Shown here piece by piece: positions 1 to 10,980 of a stretch of DNA of 64,000 nt. Made by a program: the position numbers and the translations under genes. Below the pieces are notes generated by a model. The model made no database searches. It was not told the DNA's origin and saw only the letters and a program-made list of their open reading frames with translations. The stretch is from Rhizomys pruinosus (taxonomy: Eukaryota; Chordata; Mammalia; Rodentia; Spalacidae). Position 1 is the stretch's first letter, and each line of letters starts with the position of its first letter. The DNA lies in assembly GCA_009823505.1 (NCBI GenBank), contig VZQC01005710.1, forward strand, positions 2,298,788-2,362,787. The letters are read 5' to 3'.

Positions 1-122
1 TGGGATCACAGGCTCCATCTCAGTCTTGAGTGCTGGGATCACAGGCTCCATCTCAGTCTTGAGTGCTGGGATCACCAGCTCTTTCTCAGCATCTTCAGTG
101 CTGGGATCACAGGCTTCATATC
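1..122. repeat. Right edge of a 33-bp tandem repeat
   Basis: Units start TGGGATCACAGGCTCCATCT and recur at about 1, 34, 67 and 102. The first two are identical; the third and fourth have diverged. The array is cut by the left window edge, so its full length is unknown. Confidence 0.8.
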
Positions 123-300
123 CTTATCTTCTTTTTAAGTATGTGTGTCTGGGTTTGTGCATGTGAGTGATTGCATTGCCTCAGGAGGCCAGAAGAGGGT
201 GCTGTGTTCCCTGGGGTTACAGCTGGTGTGAGCTGCCTGACATGGGTGCTAGGAACTGAACTCTGGTCCTCTGCAAGAGCAGTACACTGTCTTAGCCACT

Positions 301-893
301 GTGGTGGTTTGAATAAGACTGTCCCCCATAGGCTCCAAGTATTTGGATATTTTGTCCCCAGTTGGTGGTGCACTTTTGGGACGTCTTGGAAGGTGTGGCC
401 ATCCTGGAGGAAGCACATCTCTGGGGCCGGCTTAGAGACTTCAAAAAGCCTTCCCAGTCTCCAGTGGTTCTCTGCTTCCTGTGGCTGCTGGAAGATGTGA
501 CCCTCAGCTTTCTGCTCCAGCTCCTGCCACCATGCCTCCCCTCTACAATGGACTCTAATTCCTTGGAACCGTCAACAATAAGCTCAGATAAACTCTTCCT
601 TTTTTAAACATTTTATTTATTTTTGCATGTGTATGAATGTACTGTCTGCATGTAGGTTTGTGCAACCGTGTCATGCAGTGCTGCAGAGGCAGAAGAGGGC
701 ATCGGATTCCCCTGGAACTGGAGTTAAAGATGGTTCTCAGCCACCATGTGGGTGCTGGGGATCAAACCCGGGTCCTCTGTAAGAGTGGTCAGTACTCTTA
801 ACCGCTAGGCCATCTCTCCAGCCCCTAAACTCTTCCTTTTCTAAGCTCTATTGGTTGTGGAGGTTCTGCAGAGCAACAGAAGAGTGACTAATA
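301..893 (+). mobile_element. hAT-like (URR1-type) non-autonomous rodent repeat, interrupted
   Basis: It starts GTGGTGGTTTGAATAAG and ends AGAGTGACTAATA. The flanks are an 8-bp direct repeat with one mismatch, TAGCCACT at 293-300 and TAGCCACC at 894-901, which fits the 8-bp target duplication of hAT transposons. It contains no open gene. A B2-like SINE splits it at 604-825. A second copy lies at 6260-6791 in the opposite orientation. The URR1 name is inferred. Confidence 0.55.
604..825 (-). mobile_element. Young B2-like SINE (subfamily without the internal duplication)
   Basis: The reversed SINE has its A/T-rich tail at the left and its head, GCCATCTCTCCAGCCCC, at the right. The reversed B-box region GGGGATCAAACCCGGGTCC is recognisable. 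Target-site duplications TAAACTCTTCCTTTT lie at 589-603 and 826-840, inside the hAT-like element. Confidence 0.85.
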
Positions 894-930
894 TAGCCAC
901 CGAGCAATCTCTCTAGGCCCCTCCTCTCCC

Positions 931-2053
931 CAGTGGTTTTAAAACTGCCACTTGCTGGCAAAACTGGACAGCGTGGTTTAGTGTATTTACATCAGGGTGA
1001 GCATGTCTGTGTTTAGAATGTGGAGTCTGTGTTCATTACTTAAAAGGAGGAAAGGTTTCTTTTGACTCATGGTTTCAGAGGTGTCTGTCACAGCAGGACA
1101 GAGCAGCATGCTCCTGGTATCCAGAAAACAGAGACAGGTAAGGGGATAACAGACCCCAGTGACCTATGGCCATTAGCTATCCTTACCTCCTAAAGTTTCT
1201 AGAACCTCTCAAAATAGTGTGGGCAGCTAGAGGCATCCTTTTATTATATGAGCATTCTGGGAAGGGGGTGCTTTGTAGGCAAATTCAGACAGTCACACCT
1301 TCTCTGAAAACTCGGGGTTGAGGCGTGGTCGGTAGTTTTCCTTGTCTCCCTCACGGAACCTGGAGGAAGGAGTGAAGTCTGTCAGGATGAGTTTACTCCG
1401 CCCAAGTGGAGTCTGGAGTGCTGGAGTTGAACAGTACTGCAGGATCCAGCTAGCATTTGATGGGCACTTCAAGGCACAGTGAAAAGGAAGCAGGAGCTTC
1501 CTATCCACTTTGATTGCGTCCAGCTCGCTGCTCAGGTAGGCCAGAGAAAGAGAAACGCACCAGGCTAGATGAAAGCAGAGGGGTAGAAAGTTCACTCAGG
1601 ATTTGAAGGCCTGCTCCTCTAAACTCAGATGTAAGAAACACTGTCTATGCTTCTGAGTCTGAAATGCCAGTCTTCATAAGAGGAGTGTTTCAAGATGACA
1701 GTTACGGAGCTGTCTGGTGTCGTGTGCCACTTTTATGTCTGGTGTTACGTCCATACAGAAAGAATTGATGAGAGGCTGAGCCTGTAACATTTGCATCCAT
1801 CCTGAACCCCAGTATTATGTGCCTTTCATTTGTGTGAACTTATTATGGCAAGCAGGGTTGGGACTGTGACCGTAACTGACATTTCAGGAGTGACAGGTGC
1901 AGTTTTGACTCCTCTTGAGCGTGCAGAAGATCCCTGGCAAGTTATGGTGTAAAGCCAGGAGACATCTAGTGTCCTCAGAGAGTCCTTAAGAAGACTGAAT
2001 GGCTACTGTACGGGAGATGCTGGGCACAGATTTGAACCCATCTGCTACAGGGT
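931..2053. other. Unique DNA, no gene recognised
   Basis: I see no domain-bearing frame, SINE or array here. About 1040-1100 (GGAAAGGTTTCTTTTGACTC) recalls the edge of a dispersed rodent repeat, but I cannot classify it. Confidence 0.5.
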
Positions 2054-2067
2054 GATGGATAGGTCTT

Positions 2068-2316
2068 TTCTTTTAATTTATTTTTATTTTTATTTCTGTA
2101 TGTGTATGAATGTACTGTCTGCATGCAGGTGTGTGCACCCGTGTCGTGCAATGCCGCGGAGGTCAGAAGAGGGTCTCGGATTCCCCTGGAACTGGAGTTC
2201 TCCTGGAATTGGAGTTTCAGATGGTTCTCGGCCGCCATGCGGGAGCTGGGGATCGAACCCGGGTCCTCTGTAAGAGTGGTCGCCTCTCTTAACCGCTAGG
2301 CCATCTCTCCAACTCC
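2068..2316 (-). mobile_element. Young B2-like SINE (subfamily with internal 17-bp duplication)
   Basis: The tail is at the left and the reversed head at the right. An intact reversed B box, GGGGATCGAACCCGGGTCC, lies near 2249-2267. The segment CTGGAGTTCTCCTGG followed by AATTGGAGTT is a short tandem duplication absent from the copies at 604 and 4220. Target duplications GATGGATAGGTCTTT flank it at about 2054-2068 and 2317-2331. Confidence 0.85.
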
Positions 2317-2394
2317 GATGGATAGGTCTTTAAGCTATTGGGGAGTCTAGGAGTCTCCTCAAAATCCACATGATAATGATCAGCATTCCTACTT

Positions 2395-2665
2395 TGGGAC
2401 TCATAGAACTCTTTTTGGTGTTTCTCGTGTGTGGAGTGCATGTGCACATATCTGCATCTGTATCTGGAGGCCTGGGGTTGATGTCCAAATTCTTCCTCAA
2501 CCATTCCCCACTTTATTCATTGGGGCAAGGTCTCGAAATGGAACCCAGAGCTTCCTGTAGAACAAGTAGTGGAATTAGAGGTGGGCTGCCATGCTTTCTG
2601 GCTCTCATGCTTGCCTAGAACACATTTTGAACCCTGGCCATCTCCCTGGCCCCAAGGATGGCAGA
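2395..2665 (-). repeat. B4/RSINE1-family SINE, old
   Basis: The order of motifs fits a reversed B4-type SINE: GTGCATGTGCACATATCTGC, GGAGGCCTGGGGTTGATGTC, a B1-like GGGGCAAGGTCTCGAAATGG, and the reversed tRNA-like end CCCTGGCCATCTCCCTGGCC. It is heavily diverged. Confidence 0.6.
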
Positions 2666-3024
2666 AAACCCAAGGCATGTGCCAGGGCATCAGATATCTG
2701 CACCCCACAGGCTGTCAGTTGAGAGTTTAGCACAGAGGTCCTTAAAGAGCAGCGATTCCTGAACCGTGAGAGTCCAGGTCGCCTCCCTGCCTGCACAGTT
2801 TGGTTTGCCATTCTTGGCTCCTGTATAGTTGTTACAATAAGCAGCCTCACAAAGCCTCGTGTGGGGTGGAGATTGGGCAGTTGCTGGCAAACTAAAAGGG
2901 ATGTGAGTAACCTGAGCATGGCATTCAGGATGGAGCCCAAAAGAAGTGCTCCCACAAATGCCACAGCAGCGCTGTCAGGTAAAGATCACTTCCCCTGGGA
3001 AAAAGAGTGACTTACATGTGGTGT

Positions 3025-3025
<1 letters not shown>
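2666..3025. other. Unique DNA, no gene recognised
   Basis: No conserved frame, transposon end or tandem array was seen. Confidence 0.5.

Positions 3026-3064
<39 letters not shown>
3026..3064. repeat. (GT)n microsatellite
   Basis: An uninterrupted GT dinucleotide run of about 39 bp. Confidence 0.95.
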
Positions 3065-3067
<3 letters not shown>

Positions 3068-4069
3068 AGCTGCCTCTATTATCTATAAATAAAGCTGCCG
3101 AGTGTGAGAACAAAATGAAAAGGAACTCCAGGGCCGCAGGATGTTGTTCTTGTTATTGTCTCCTTTCTTCACAAACACTGGAGGCAGGCTTTGTCACCCA
3201 GAGCGGAGGAGGTCACCAGTCATTGTTTCAGCACCTGCAGCCTTTGAAAAAGAAACAGAACTTCCCCAGCCATTGAGAAATGCAGCCGCCCCCCTCCACC
3301 CCGGCCCGCTAGGACCTTCTCCTGCATTTCACTCCCAGAATACACCTCAGAGTAAATAACACATGTCTGCCCCATCTCTTGTTTTGTTTTGTTTGGTTTG
3401 GTGTTTTCATCTGTTGCTCACATGCTTGTCTTGCCAATTCATTTTTCACAAGGCTTATAATAAAACAATAGGTTTTGGTACCCAGGGTTCAGAGCTAATT
3501 ACAAACAACAGCTGCACCATTCATAAAACAAAAGTGATACCTTTAGTCACTCCAGAGACCTGGGTGGAGGAGGGGCTTGCCAGCAGCCCTCAGGACGCAA
3601 GCGAGGCCCAGCTGAAAAGCACAGCAAACATCCCTTTGGATTTTCCTTCGTCATATTAAACTGTCAGATGTAGTAGAAATATCTTCATTTTAAAGAAGTC
3701 AGGGAGGAGCCCAGGAAGGCTGCCTGTGTTCATTGAGACCCCCGTCTGCCTCCCAAGCAACGTCCTGTATCTTCCTTCTTTCTGTTCACTGTTTACCTCC
3801 AGGCTCAGCACTTCTCAGACCTGGCCTTGATCCCGACCAGGGCTAGGATGGCAGCGTTCCCACGCTTTCAGAGCGCTGCTGAGCATCTTACGGGTGGGTT
3901 CAGGGTTCAGATAATGGAGCCTGCCAGTGCCACAGAGAAGATCCCACCATGTGTGCTCCATCCTCTGGGTCTCAATTGGTTCCACGCTAACACTTTTCAT
4001 GCCAGGGATGACGTGGCTTCAAATTTCTGACACATGAAATGCATACAGAAGCAATCGGATGGATGGCAT
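3065..4069. other. Unique, partly A/T-rich non-coding DNA
   Basis: No transposon signature. 3430-3670 is A/T-rich with homeodomain-like words (GCTAATTAC) and could be a conserved non-coding element, but that needs cross-species alignment. Confidence 0.4.
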
Positions 4070-4218
4070 TTAACAACTCTCTTGAGATGCTTGGACCTGA
4101 GTGCTTGGTTCCCAGCACCCACAGGGAGTTGCTCACAGCTTCAGGAGATCTGACATCCTCTACTGGTCTCTTCTGGCATCTCATACACATGCACAAAACC
4201 TACATACATACACATAAT
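4070..4218 (+). repeat. B3-like SINE, old
   Basis: Shows GTGCTTGGTTCCCAGCACCC (B-box region), then CTTCTGGCATCTCATACACA and an A/T-rich tail, in the plus orientation. Its tail is the target of the younger SINE that follows. Confidence 0.6.
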
Positions 4219-4219
4219 T

Positions 4220-4447
4220 GTTTTAAAAAAATTTTGTTTATTCTTTTATGTGTATGAATGTACTGTCTGCATGTAGGTTTGTGCACCCGTGTCATCCAAT
4301 GCCGTGGAGGTCAGAAGAGGGCATTGGATTCCCCTGGAACTGGAGTTAAAGACGGTTCTCAGCCTCCATGTGGGTGCTGGGGATCAAACCCGGGTCCTCT
4401 GCAAGAGCAGTCGGTGCTCTTAACAGCTAGGCCATCTCTTCAGCCCG
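4220..4447 (-). mobile_element. Young B2-like SINE (no internal duplication)
   Basis: Reversed SINE with intact tail, body and head (GGCCATCTCTTCAGCCC). The target duplication ATACACATAATT lies at about 4207-4218 and 4449-4460, within the tail of the B3-like SINE. Confidence 0.85.
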
Positions 4448-4599
4448 ATACACATAATTAAAAAAAATAAAAATAAAAATAATCTTAAGGAAAATAAGAA
4501 GGAAAACAGCTTACCAAAACTGAGTTTAAGAAGAAGTGCAGTCTGGTCTATCTTAGATGGATTCTCTGTGACCTGTGCTGCTGACATTAAGAAATAAGC

Positions 4600-5100
4600 C
4601 TTTTGTCTTTCTGCTGATGAATATTTGGTCTGTGATTCTCTTTTAACAACTATGCCAAGTTCTGGTAACAGGCCTATGTTGACTTTGTAAATTGGGACGC
4701 TTTCCTTTCCCTGATACTTCTTAAGAATTTATGCAAGATTGGTGTTACGTCTATGAATGTTTGATAGAAGCCAGCCGGGCCTGCAGTTTCCTTTGTGGCA
4801 AGGTTTTTAATGAAGAAAGTTTAATGTAGTTTATAGTACAGCATGACTTGGGTTTCCTGTTTCCTACTGGTTTGCTTTGGTAGGTTCTATATTTCATCAG
4901 ATAATTTCAGCATTTCATGTAAGTTATGGAATTTGCTTTGTTAAATTGTTCGCAATACTCCAAACCATCTATTTAATGCTCGTATGATCTGTGGCAACCT
5001 TCCTTTGCTGTCTCTGACATGTGTAATTGGTGCGTTTTTTTCCCTTGGATTAATCTTTCTAGGAGTTTCCTTCTTTGTTGCAGTATTTTCAGAGGCAGTC
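4600..5100 (-). repeat. Ancient L1 ORF2 fragment, antisense
   Basis: The plus strand follows the antisense of L1 reverse-transcriptase coding sequence: TTCTGGTAACAGGCCTATGT, TGTTTGATAGAAGCCAGCCG, GCAAGGTTTTTAATGAAG and TTGGTAGGTTCTATATTTC occur in the order expected from mammalian L1. The frame is broken throughout. Matched from memory of L1. Confidence 0.7.
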
Positions 5101-6004
5101 TTTAAGTTGATTCTACTGCTGTGTAACAAATGATCTCCCACCTCAGTCACTTAAACAGCACGTCACCTATGTCATCCCTGAATTCTGTGCTTTGGGTACC
5201 TGGGTGCAGCTCAGGGGGTGCTCCTGGCCTGAGGATCCTTCATGGCTCCAGGCAAGGAATCAAGGGGCCAGCTGGTGCCCTGGCACCTTCCAGTGGTGTG
5301 AGCTGGGGGAGCAGCTGACGTGACTGTCAGAGGATGTGGATCCTGTTCAGAGAGCTCTAGAGTTCTCTGTTCTGAACTAGAGGAAGCTCTCTTGTTCTGT
5401 CCCAGGAATGGGGCTTCGGTTTAGGCAGATTACACACAGCACATTAGAATGCAGGAGGTAGGAAGAGCAGCAGGTGGACTGAAGAACAGAGACACCTGTC
5501 ACAGTCTCAGAAGCCACACCCCTTTCCTGCTTCCCTCTTTTCTCAGGCTCTGCACTTCTGGAAAGACCTGAAAAGCAGGAGAGTCACTGATTGGGGCCAG
5601 AGGTGTGAGTTCTGTGGTAGGAAGTTTAGTTCAGAACCAGCTACTCCTGCAGGGTTGGTGCTGCTACCGTTACTGGAATTTTGATAAGTGACCCCCTTAT
5701 CTTTTGGACTCTTTATCACTGTTAGATTGCTTCTTGTTCAAAGTTCTTTCTTGATACTTTCTTCCTGAGAACTAATTGTTTTTCCACCTGTCCTCTTCAG
5801 GCACGGGCTAGTTCTAGGCCAGGCATAACAGACTTCACAGCACGGGTGAGCCAACAGCGCAGCTCCCTGTCCGTAGCCCTGCTGGTTGCCCCTTGTGTCT
5901 AACTGATGGGATGTGAAAAGTTATCTGAAAGGCCTGGGTCGCAAAGCGCTGTGGAGTCAGGACTCAATGCTGGCACTCAAAAACAAATTCGCTTACTTGT
6001 TTAT
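5101..6004. other. Mostly unique DNA; possible old DNA-transposon remnant at the left
   Basis: CTGCTGTGTAACAAATGATC near 5119 resembles the start of a mammal-wide DNA-transposon repeat, too diverged for me to name. The rest holds no recognised feature. Confidence 0.35.
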
Positions 6005-6021
6005 TATTTTTGCATGAGTCC

Positions 6022-6072
6022 TGTGTGTGTGTGTGTGTGTGCTTGTGTGTCTGTCTGTCTGTCTGCCTGTGT
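6022..6072. repeat. (TG)n(TGTC)n microsatellite inside the B4 SINE
   Basis: A TG run passes into TCTG tetranucleotides. Confidence 0.9.
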
Positions 6073-6259
6073 GTACGTGTAGCGGCCACAGGTTGATCTC
6101 AGGTGGCTTCCTCTGTCACTCTTCACCTCACTCTTTGAAACAGGGTCTCTCACGGGTCCAGAGCTCATTGCTGTGGCTAGTCAGGCTGGCCAGTGAACTC
6201 TTGACATCTTCCTGTTTCTGCCTCCTGGTTCAGGAGTCACAGGCCACCACTATGCCAGC

Positions 6260-6791
6260 CGTATTAGTCACTTTTCTGTTGCTGTGATAAAACCACCATG
6301 ACCAAGAGAACTTATATAAAAAAGAGTTTATAGCCGGACGTGGTGGCACACGCCTTTAATCCTAGCACTTGGGAGGCAGAGGCAAGCGGATCTTTGTGAG
6401 TTCAAGGCCAGCCTGGTCTACAGAGTGAGTTCCAGGACAGCTGGGGCTACAGGGAGACCCTGTCCCAAAAAGAAAAAAAAAAAAAAAAAAAAAAGAGTTT
6501 ATTTGAGCTTACGATTGACGGTTCCAGGCAATTAAGAGTCCAATGTGGTGGGGAGGCCTGGTGGCTGGGGCTGAAGCAGAGAGCCGAGGTTCACATTTCC
6601 AATGAGCACAAGAAGTCAAGAGAGAGCAAGTGGAGGCTGCAAGGCTTGTTAAACTCACTAAGCCCGCCCCCAGTGACATACTTCCTCCAGCATGGCCACA
6701 CCTTCCAAGATCTCCCAAAACAGTGCCACCAATTGGGGACAAAATGTCTGAATATTTGAAGCCGATGGGGGCCACTCTCATTCAAACCACC
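6260..6791 (-). mobile_element. hAT-like (URR1-type) element, second copy, interrupted
   Basis: This is the reverse orientation of the element at 301-893: it begins GTATTAGTCAC and ends TTCAAACCACC. Flanking near-repeats ATGCCAGC (6252-6259) and ATACCAGC (about 6792-6799) give an 8-bp target duplication with one mismatch. A B1 sits at 6332-6494. Confidence 0.55.
6332..6494 (+). mobile_element. B1 SINE with poly-A tail
   Basis: Full-length B1: AGCCGGACGTGGTGGCACAC start, GGCCAGCCTGGTCTACAGAG core, ACCCTGTCCC end and about 28 mostly-A tail bases. The target duplication AAAAAGAGTTTA lies on both sides. Confidence 0.92.
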
Positions 6792-6868
6792 ATACCAGCT
6801 TTGACAGAATCTGAACTCAGGTCTTCCTGCTTGCATAGCAAGCACTCCACTCAATGAGCCTGCCCCCC

Positions 6869-7456
6869 ACCCTGAGTTTTAAATGTTTCATTCACCTATT
6901 ATCATCACTCCTCACAAATATGCCTTCCCATTCTGCGGTCTAGATTCTGGGATGATCAACTCCTGCCTCAGGCTCCACACACATGGCTTCCTCTTGGAAC
7001 TAGGGCCATATCATTCCTGTGAGAGATGAACAGAAGGCAGAGAGTGCCAAGGACTGAAGACAGGTGTTCTGAAGCGGGCAGGCATGTTGGCCATCATCTG
7101 CTCATGTCCCCTGCAGTGGTCAGTCACTCACCATCTTCAGATTCTGAAGGCAGTGAGGAGTCTTCTTCATCAGAACCTGGCTGAGTCCTGCCACCTTCTA
7201 TGGCTTCTTGGAACAGTTACCTTCCAAATCAAACAGCTTCACCCACAGAAAATGTGGACATCTGTGAGGAGGATGGAATGATGTGTCAAAGACCACCATG
7301 GAATGGGGGATACCGAGGGTTCACCCTTCCTCTCCTGGTTTGGGAGTGCTATGCCTGTCACATGGGGTGATGGGTACAGAATTCAGGACAAGGTTAACAA
7401 AGACAGTGAATGGTCAGATGTGAAGAAAGTGCCTAAGAGGAAAGAACCAATAGGCA
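6869..7456. other. Unique DNA, no gene recognised
   Basis: No repeat or coding signature that I can support. Confidence 0.5.
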
Positions 7457-7555
7457 GAAAGCACGGAAGACTTGTGGTGTGACTGGACGGAAAGCACAGA
7501 AGACTTGTGGCGTGTGACTGGTTGGAAAGCACGGAAGACTTGTGGCGGGACAGAC
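7457..7555. repeat. Three-unit tandem repeat, period 33-35 bp
   Basis: GAAAGCACGGAAGACTTGTG recurs at 7457, 7490 and 7525 with minor changes. Confidence 0.85.
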
Positions 7556-8611
7556 ATCCTCCTCCTGTGCTGTGGGCTCCTTAGCAGTGTCCTTGGCTCT
7601 CCAACCTGTATCTCTTCCCAGCATGCCAGCTTGCTTCTTCAGAGCTTCTGGAGACTGGAGTCTCCTCTAATTAGGGCCTCCACAAGGAGAGACATGTCCA
7701 GCTTGGGTGTGCCATGGCCTTCAGACAAGAAGTGAGGCAGAGAGCCTAGCTCTCTGAGACTGCAGGGGGTGTCACAGCATAAAATAAACACACGTGATGG
7801 GGCAGCATCCATCTTGTGGAGAAGGAATTATCAGTGGCATGCCGACCAGGTATGAACTTGTGACAAGTTAAGAGGCATTATCAATGGTGCTTTCCTCGCC
7901 CAGGTTCGGGGGCGATGCCTGGTACTGACATGTAAACACACCAGGCCTGCTTTCAATAACCCCTGTCAGCTTTTCAGACCCCACACTCCCCTGCTTAGGG
8001 GTTGGGACACTAAAGACTAAACTGGCAGGGTAAATTCCAACATTGTAAAGCTGTTTATCAAACTGTTTATCAGACCAGAGCTGGTTCTTATCTTCTCCAT
8101 GAAAGATTAACCAAAACACACCATGACCTGTCCCCACATTGAAACCGTCACAGAGAGCAAAGCTTTAGTTCCGTTTCTACCTCTGACAAGGCATGCAAGA
8201 TGCAGTTCCAACCAGTAAACCAGCCCCCCCCCCGCCATTGCTCACACTCCATGTCCCCCATCTCGGTGGCCTTCAAGGCCTGAGGAATCCCACCTCTGCA
8301 GTGATGGTTCTTCCTGGCCTCAGCTAAACTCCAGCACAGTTGTAAGTCCAAAAAACTCAACTCAAATGGGCACAGCTCTTCACTGGCTTGCAGCCCTAGC
8401 TGCCTGGCGCCTGCTATGACCTCTGAACTGAAGCTGGCACAAGTCTGGCCTCCCCCAGTCAGCCTTCTCACCCTTGTAATCAGATGATGTAAGGGCCTGT
8501 ATATGATAGGTTGTCAGGGTAGCTTTTGTTTGTGGTATGGGGTATGGAACCTAGGGCCTGGTGCATGCTAAGTGAGTATTCTATTATGGAGTTATATCTC
8601 TAGTACTTATA
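7556..8611. other. Unique DNA with a short C run
   Basis: No gene or classifiable repeat. A run of about 10 C lies near 8225. Confidence 0.5.
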
Positions 8612-8712
8612 ACTTTTTTTTTAAATTTTGAGACAGGGTCTCAGTAAGTTGCCAAGGCTGGCCTTGAACTTGTGATCCTCCTGCCTCAGCCTCCTGTGTA
8701 GCTGGGTTATAG
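8612..8712 (-). repeat. B1-like/proto-B1 fragment
   Basis: Reversed 7SL-type SINE: TTTTGAGACAGGGTCTCAG, CTGGCCTTGAACTTGTGATC, CCTGCCTCAGCCTCCTG. Confidence 0.75.
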
Positions 8713-9189
8713 TCCTGTAGCCCTATACTAGGGTAGATAACGTCTTAATTTATGAATGAATACACAGTCCTTGCCCATAGGAGTATGTTCATGATTTTCA
8801 CATTAATTGCTAAAAGTACATCTTTTGGATGGGCACTCAGAACCTTTTTTTCTGTTGCTTGACCAACCTGGGCAGGTGGTCCCAGGCTGTATAGGAAAGC
8901 CGGCTATCCAGACTTGAATCTGAGAGGCAGCTACAAGCAGTGCTTGTCCAGGGCTTCAGCTTCAGGCTTCTGCCCTGACTCCTTCAGTGATAGGCTGGGA
9001 CCTGGTAGAGCACACCCAATAATCGCTTTCCTCTCCTAGTGGATTCTGTCATGGTATTTGCCATAGTCACAGAATGAACTACAGTAGGCACTTGCTAAAA
9101 TAACACTCTCCACTCAGTGACCGCAGCAGCAACACTGACCTGACAGCCATGCTTTAAACTAATAAAACCATTTTTCTTTTAATTTTTAT
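8713..9189. other. Mostly unique DNA with a small rodent-repeat fragment
   Basis: CTGGGCAGGTGGTCCCAGGC, followed by a GTATAGGAAAG-like word near 8870-8900, matches part of the repeat family also seen at 53.46-53.65 kb. Confidence 0.4.
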
Positions 9190-9376
9190 TAGATATTTTA
9201 TTATTATTTTGTGTGTGTGCACATGTGAGTACATGTCATGGGCCATGTGTAGAGGTCAGAGGTCAATGTGGAAGATATGGTTCTCTCCTTCTACCAAAGT
9301 TTCATGGATCCAGCTCCTCAGTTCACCAGGCCTGTAGTCAAGCAACTTTATTTACAGAGCCATCTGGCTGATTCCA
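9190..9376 (-). repeat. B3/B4-family SINE, old
   Basis: Reversed tRNA-SINE pattern: TATTTTATTATTATTTTGTG tail, GTAGAGGTCAGAGGTCAATG body, ACAGAGCCATCTGGCTG head. Confidence 0.6.
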
Positions 9377-9475
9377 CAACTCCATTCTGTTTATCAAACT
9401 GAAGCAGTTGAGAAAAAAAGAATAAAACATTGCCAGGGTAGCATTTCATCCTTTGTGAGTCACTTCATAAGTATA

Positions 9476-10102
9476 TCATGATCATCACTATCACCATCAT
9501 CACCATCACCATCATCACCATCATCATCACCATCATCATCATCACCATCATCATCACCATCACCACATCACCATCATCATCACCACCACCACCACTATCA
9601 TCATCACCACCACCATCGTCATCACCACCATCATCCTCACCACCACCACCATCATCATCACCATCATCATCACCACCATTATCATCATCACCACCATCAT
9701 CACCATCATCATCACCATCATCATCATCACCACCATCATCATCACCACCATCATCACCACCACCATCATCACCATCATCATCACCATCATCATCATCATC
9801 ACCACCATCATCATCACCACCATCATCATCACCATCATCACCATCATCACCATCATCACCATAATCACCACCACCATCATCACTACCATCATCATCACCA
9901 CCATCATCACTACCATCATCATCACCACCATCATCACCATCATCACCACCGTCATCATCATCACCATCATCACCACCATCATCACCATCACCACCATCAC
10001 CATCATCATCACCACCATCACCATCATCATCACCACCATCATCACCACCATCATCACCATCACCACCATCACCACCATCACCATCATCATCACCACCATC
10101 AT

Positions 10103-10134
<32 letters not shown>

Positions 10135-10136
10135 TC
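9476..10136. repeat. 660-bp CAT/CAC triplet array
   Basis: Almost every triplet is CAT or CAC, with about ten exceptions (CGT, CCT, TAT, AAT and similar). One phase slip lies near 9565. Read on the minus strand, one frame gives only Asp/Gly and another Met/Val over up to 238 codons. On the plus strand the frames give Ile/Thr, Ser/Pro or His. I treat these as by-products of the array, since no start context, splice signal or non-repeat extension supports a gene. Confidence 0.97.
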
Positions 10137-10980
10137 TCCATGTCCTATGGAAAAGGACATGATAATGTTCTCTGCGAGCAATGCCAGAACTCACCACCAG
10201 ACTCCCCCAGTCTTGAACCCAGCTTCTCCAGCTATGAGTTGCTGAATGTGGGGCTTATGGAAAATTAAGCCACAGGAAAAGGTTTCCAAATGCACAGCAA
10301 CCAGAAACTAAGTCAAGCCAAGGGGTTTCTGGTGGCCTGTGCTGGCTGACACGGCTTCGCTGAAGCCTTGGCTCTGAACACATGACACACTCGCACTACA
10401 CTATGCATGCCCTCACACCACATGACACCCACAAATCTGCCTGAAATACCTTGCTCAGATTGGAGAGAATATGGTGTGTTACAGAGTGCAGTGATTTAGT
10501 GATTTAGTTTCCTGCTCTTACGGAAGCAAAATGGTTTAACTATGGAAAATGAAGACTTTTAATGTCCTATCATCTTTCCTTAGTATGCAAAATATCAGAT
10601 TGTCATATCATCGGGTCATATTGCATCAGAATGTTTGAAAAACAGCTCTTTGAGTTGCTGACTTGAGTTTCATTAAGAAAAGAAAAATCCTTAAATGAAT
10701 TTTGGCTTGGAATTGGGGCAGAACTTCCAACGATTCTGAAATAACAATGAACATGCTTCTGTCATTTTGTTCTATGTATTTATGTGAAGTGGTATTCTCA
10801 GCACAAACACTTAACAAATAAAAAAAAATGGCCAACACTAAAAAACACTGAAGATGATCTACATCTGTTGAATTATGTTCGGTTGAGATTTAATTATTTA
10901 TGTAAAAACAAGCAAGCAACAGCATGCACAAGTCCCTCGCTAGCTCAAGTCAGATGAAATCCCAGTATATACTGGGGGGG
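10137..10980. other. Unique, A/T-rich DNA, no gene recognised
   Basis: No array, SINE or coding signature was seen. Confidence 0.5.

Larger units (their letters stand above)
135..930 (-). repeat. B2/B3-family SINE split by a later insertion
   Basis: The minus strand shows a tRNA-derived SINE. Its 3' body lies at 135-300 (TGGGTGCTAGGAACTGAACT resembles the reversed B-box region), and its 5' head resumes at 894-930 as GAGCAATCTCTCTAGGCC, the reversed head of this family. The hAT-like element at 301-893 separates the two parts. Family assignment is from memory of rodent SINE consensus sequences. Confidence 0.65.
6005..6868 (-). repeat. B4-family SINE split by a hAT-like element
   Basis: The left part, 6005-6259, has a TG/TGTC microsatellite, GGCCACAGGTTGATCTCAGG and a B1-like GAAACAGGGTCTCTCACGGG. 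The right part, 6800-6868, supplies the reversed tRNA-like end (AATCTGAACTCAGGTCTTCC, CACTCCACTCAATGAGCC). The insertion between them is 6260-6791. Confidence 0.65.

Noticed and set aside
2249..2316. tRNA-like sequence with good A and B boxes
   Set aside because: It is the head of a B2-like SINE with A/T tail and target duplications, not a tRNA gene.
9465..10181. 238-codon Asp/Gly-rich frame, and the His-only frame
   Set aside because: By-products of the CAT/CAC array; no start context or non-repeat domain.
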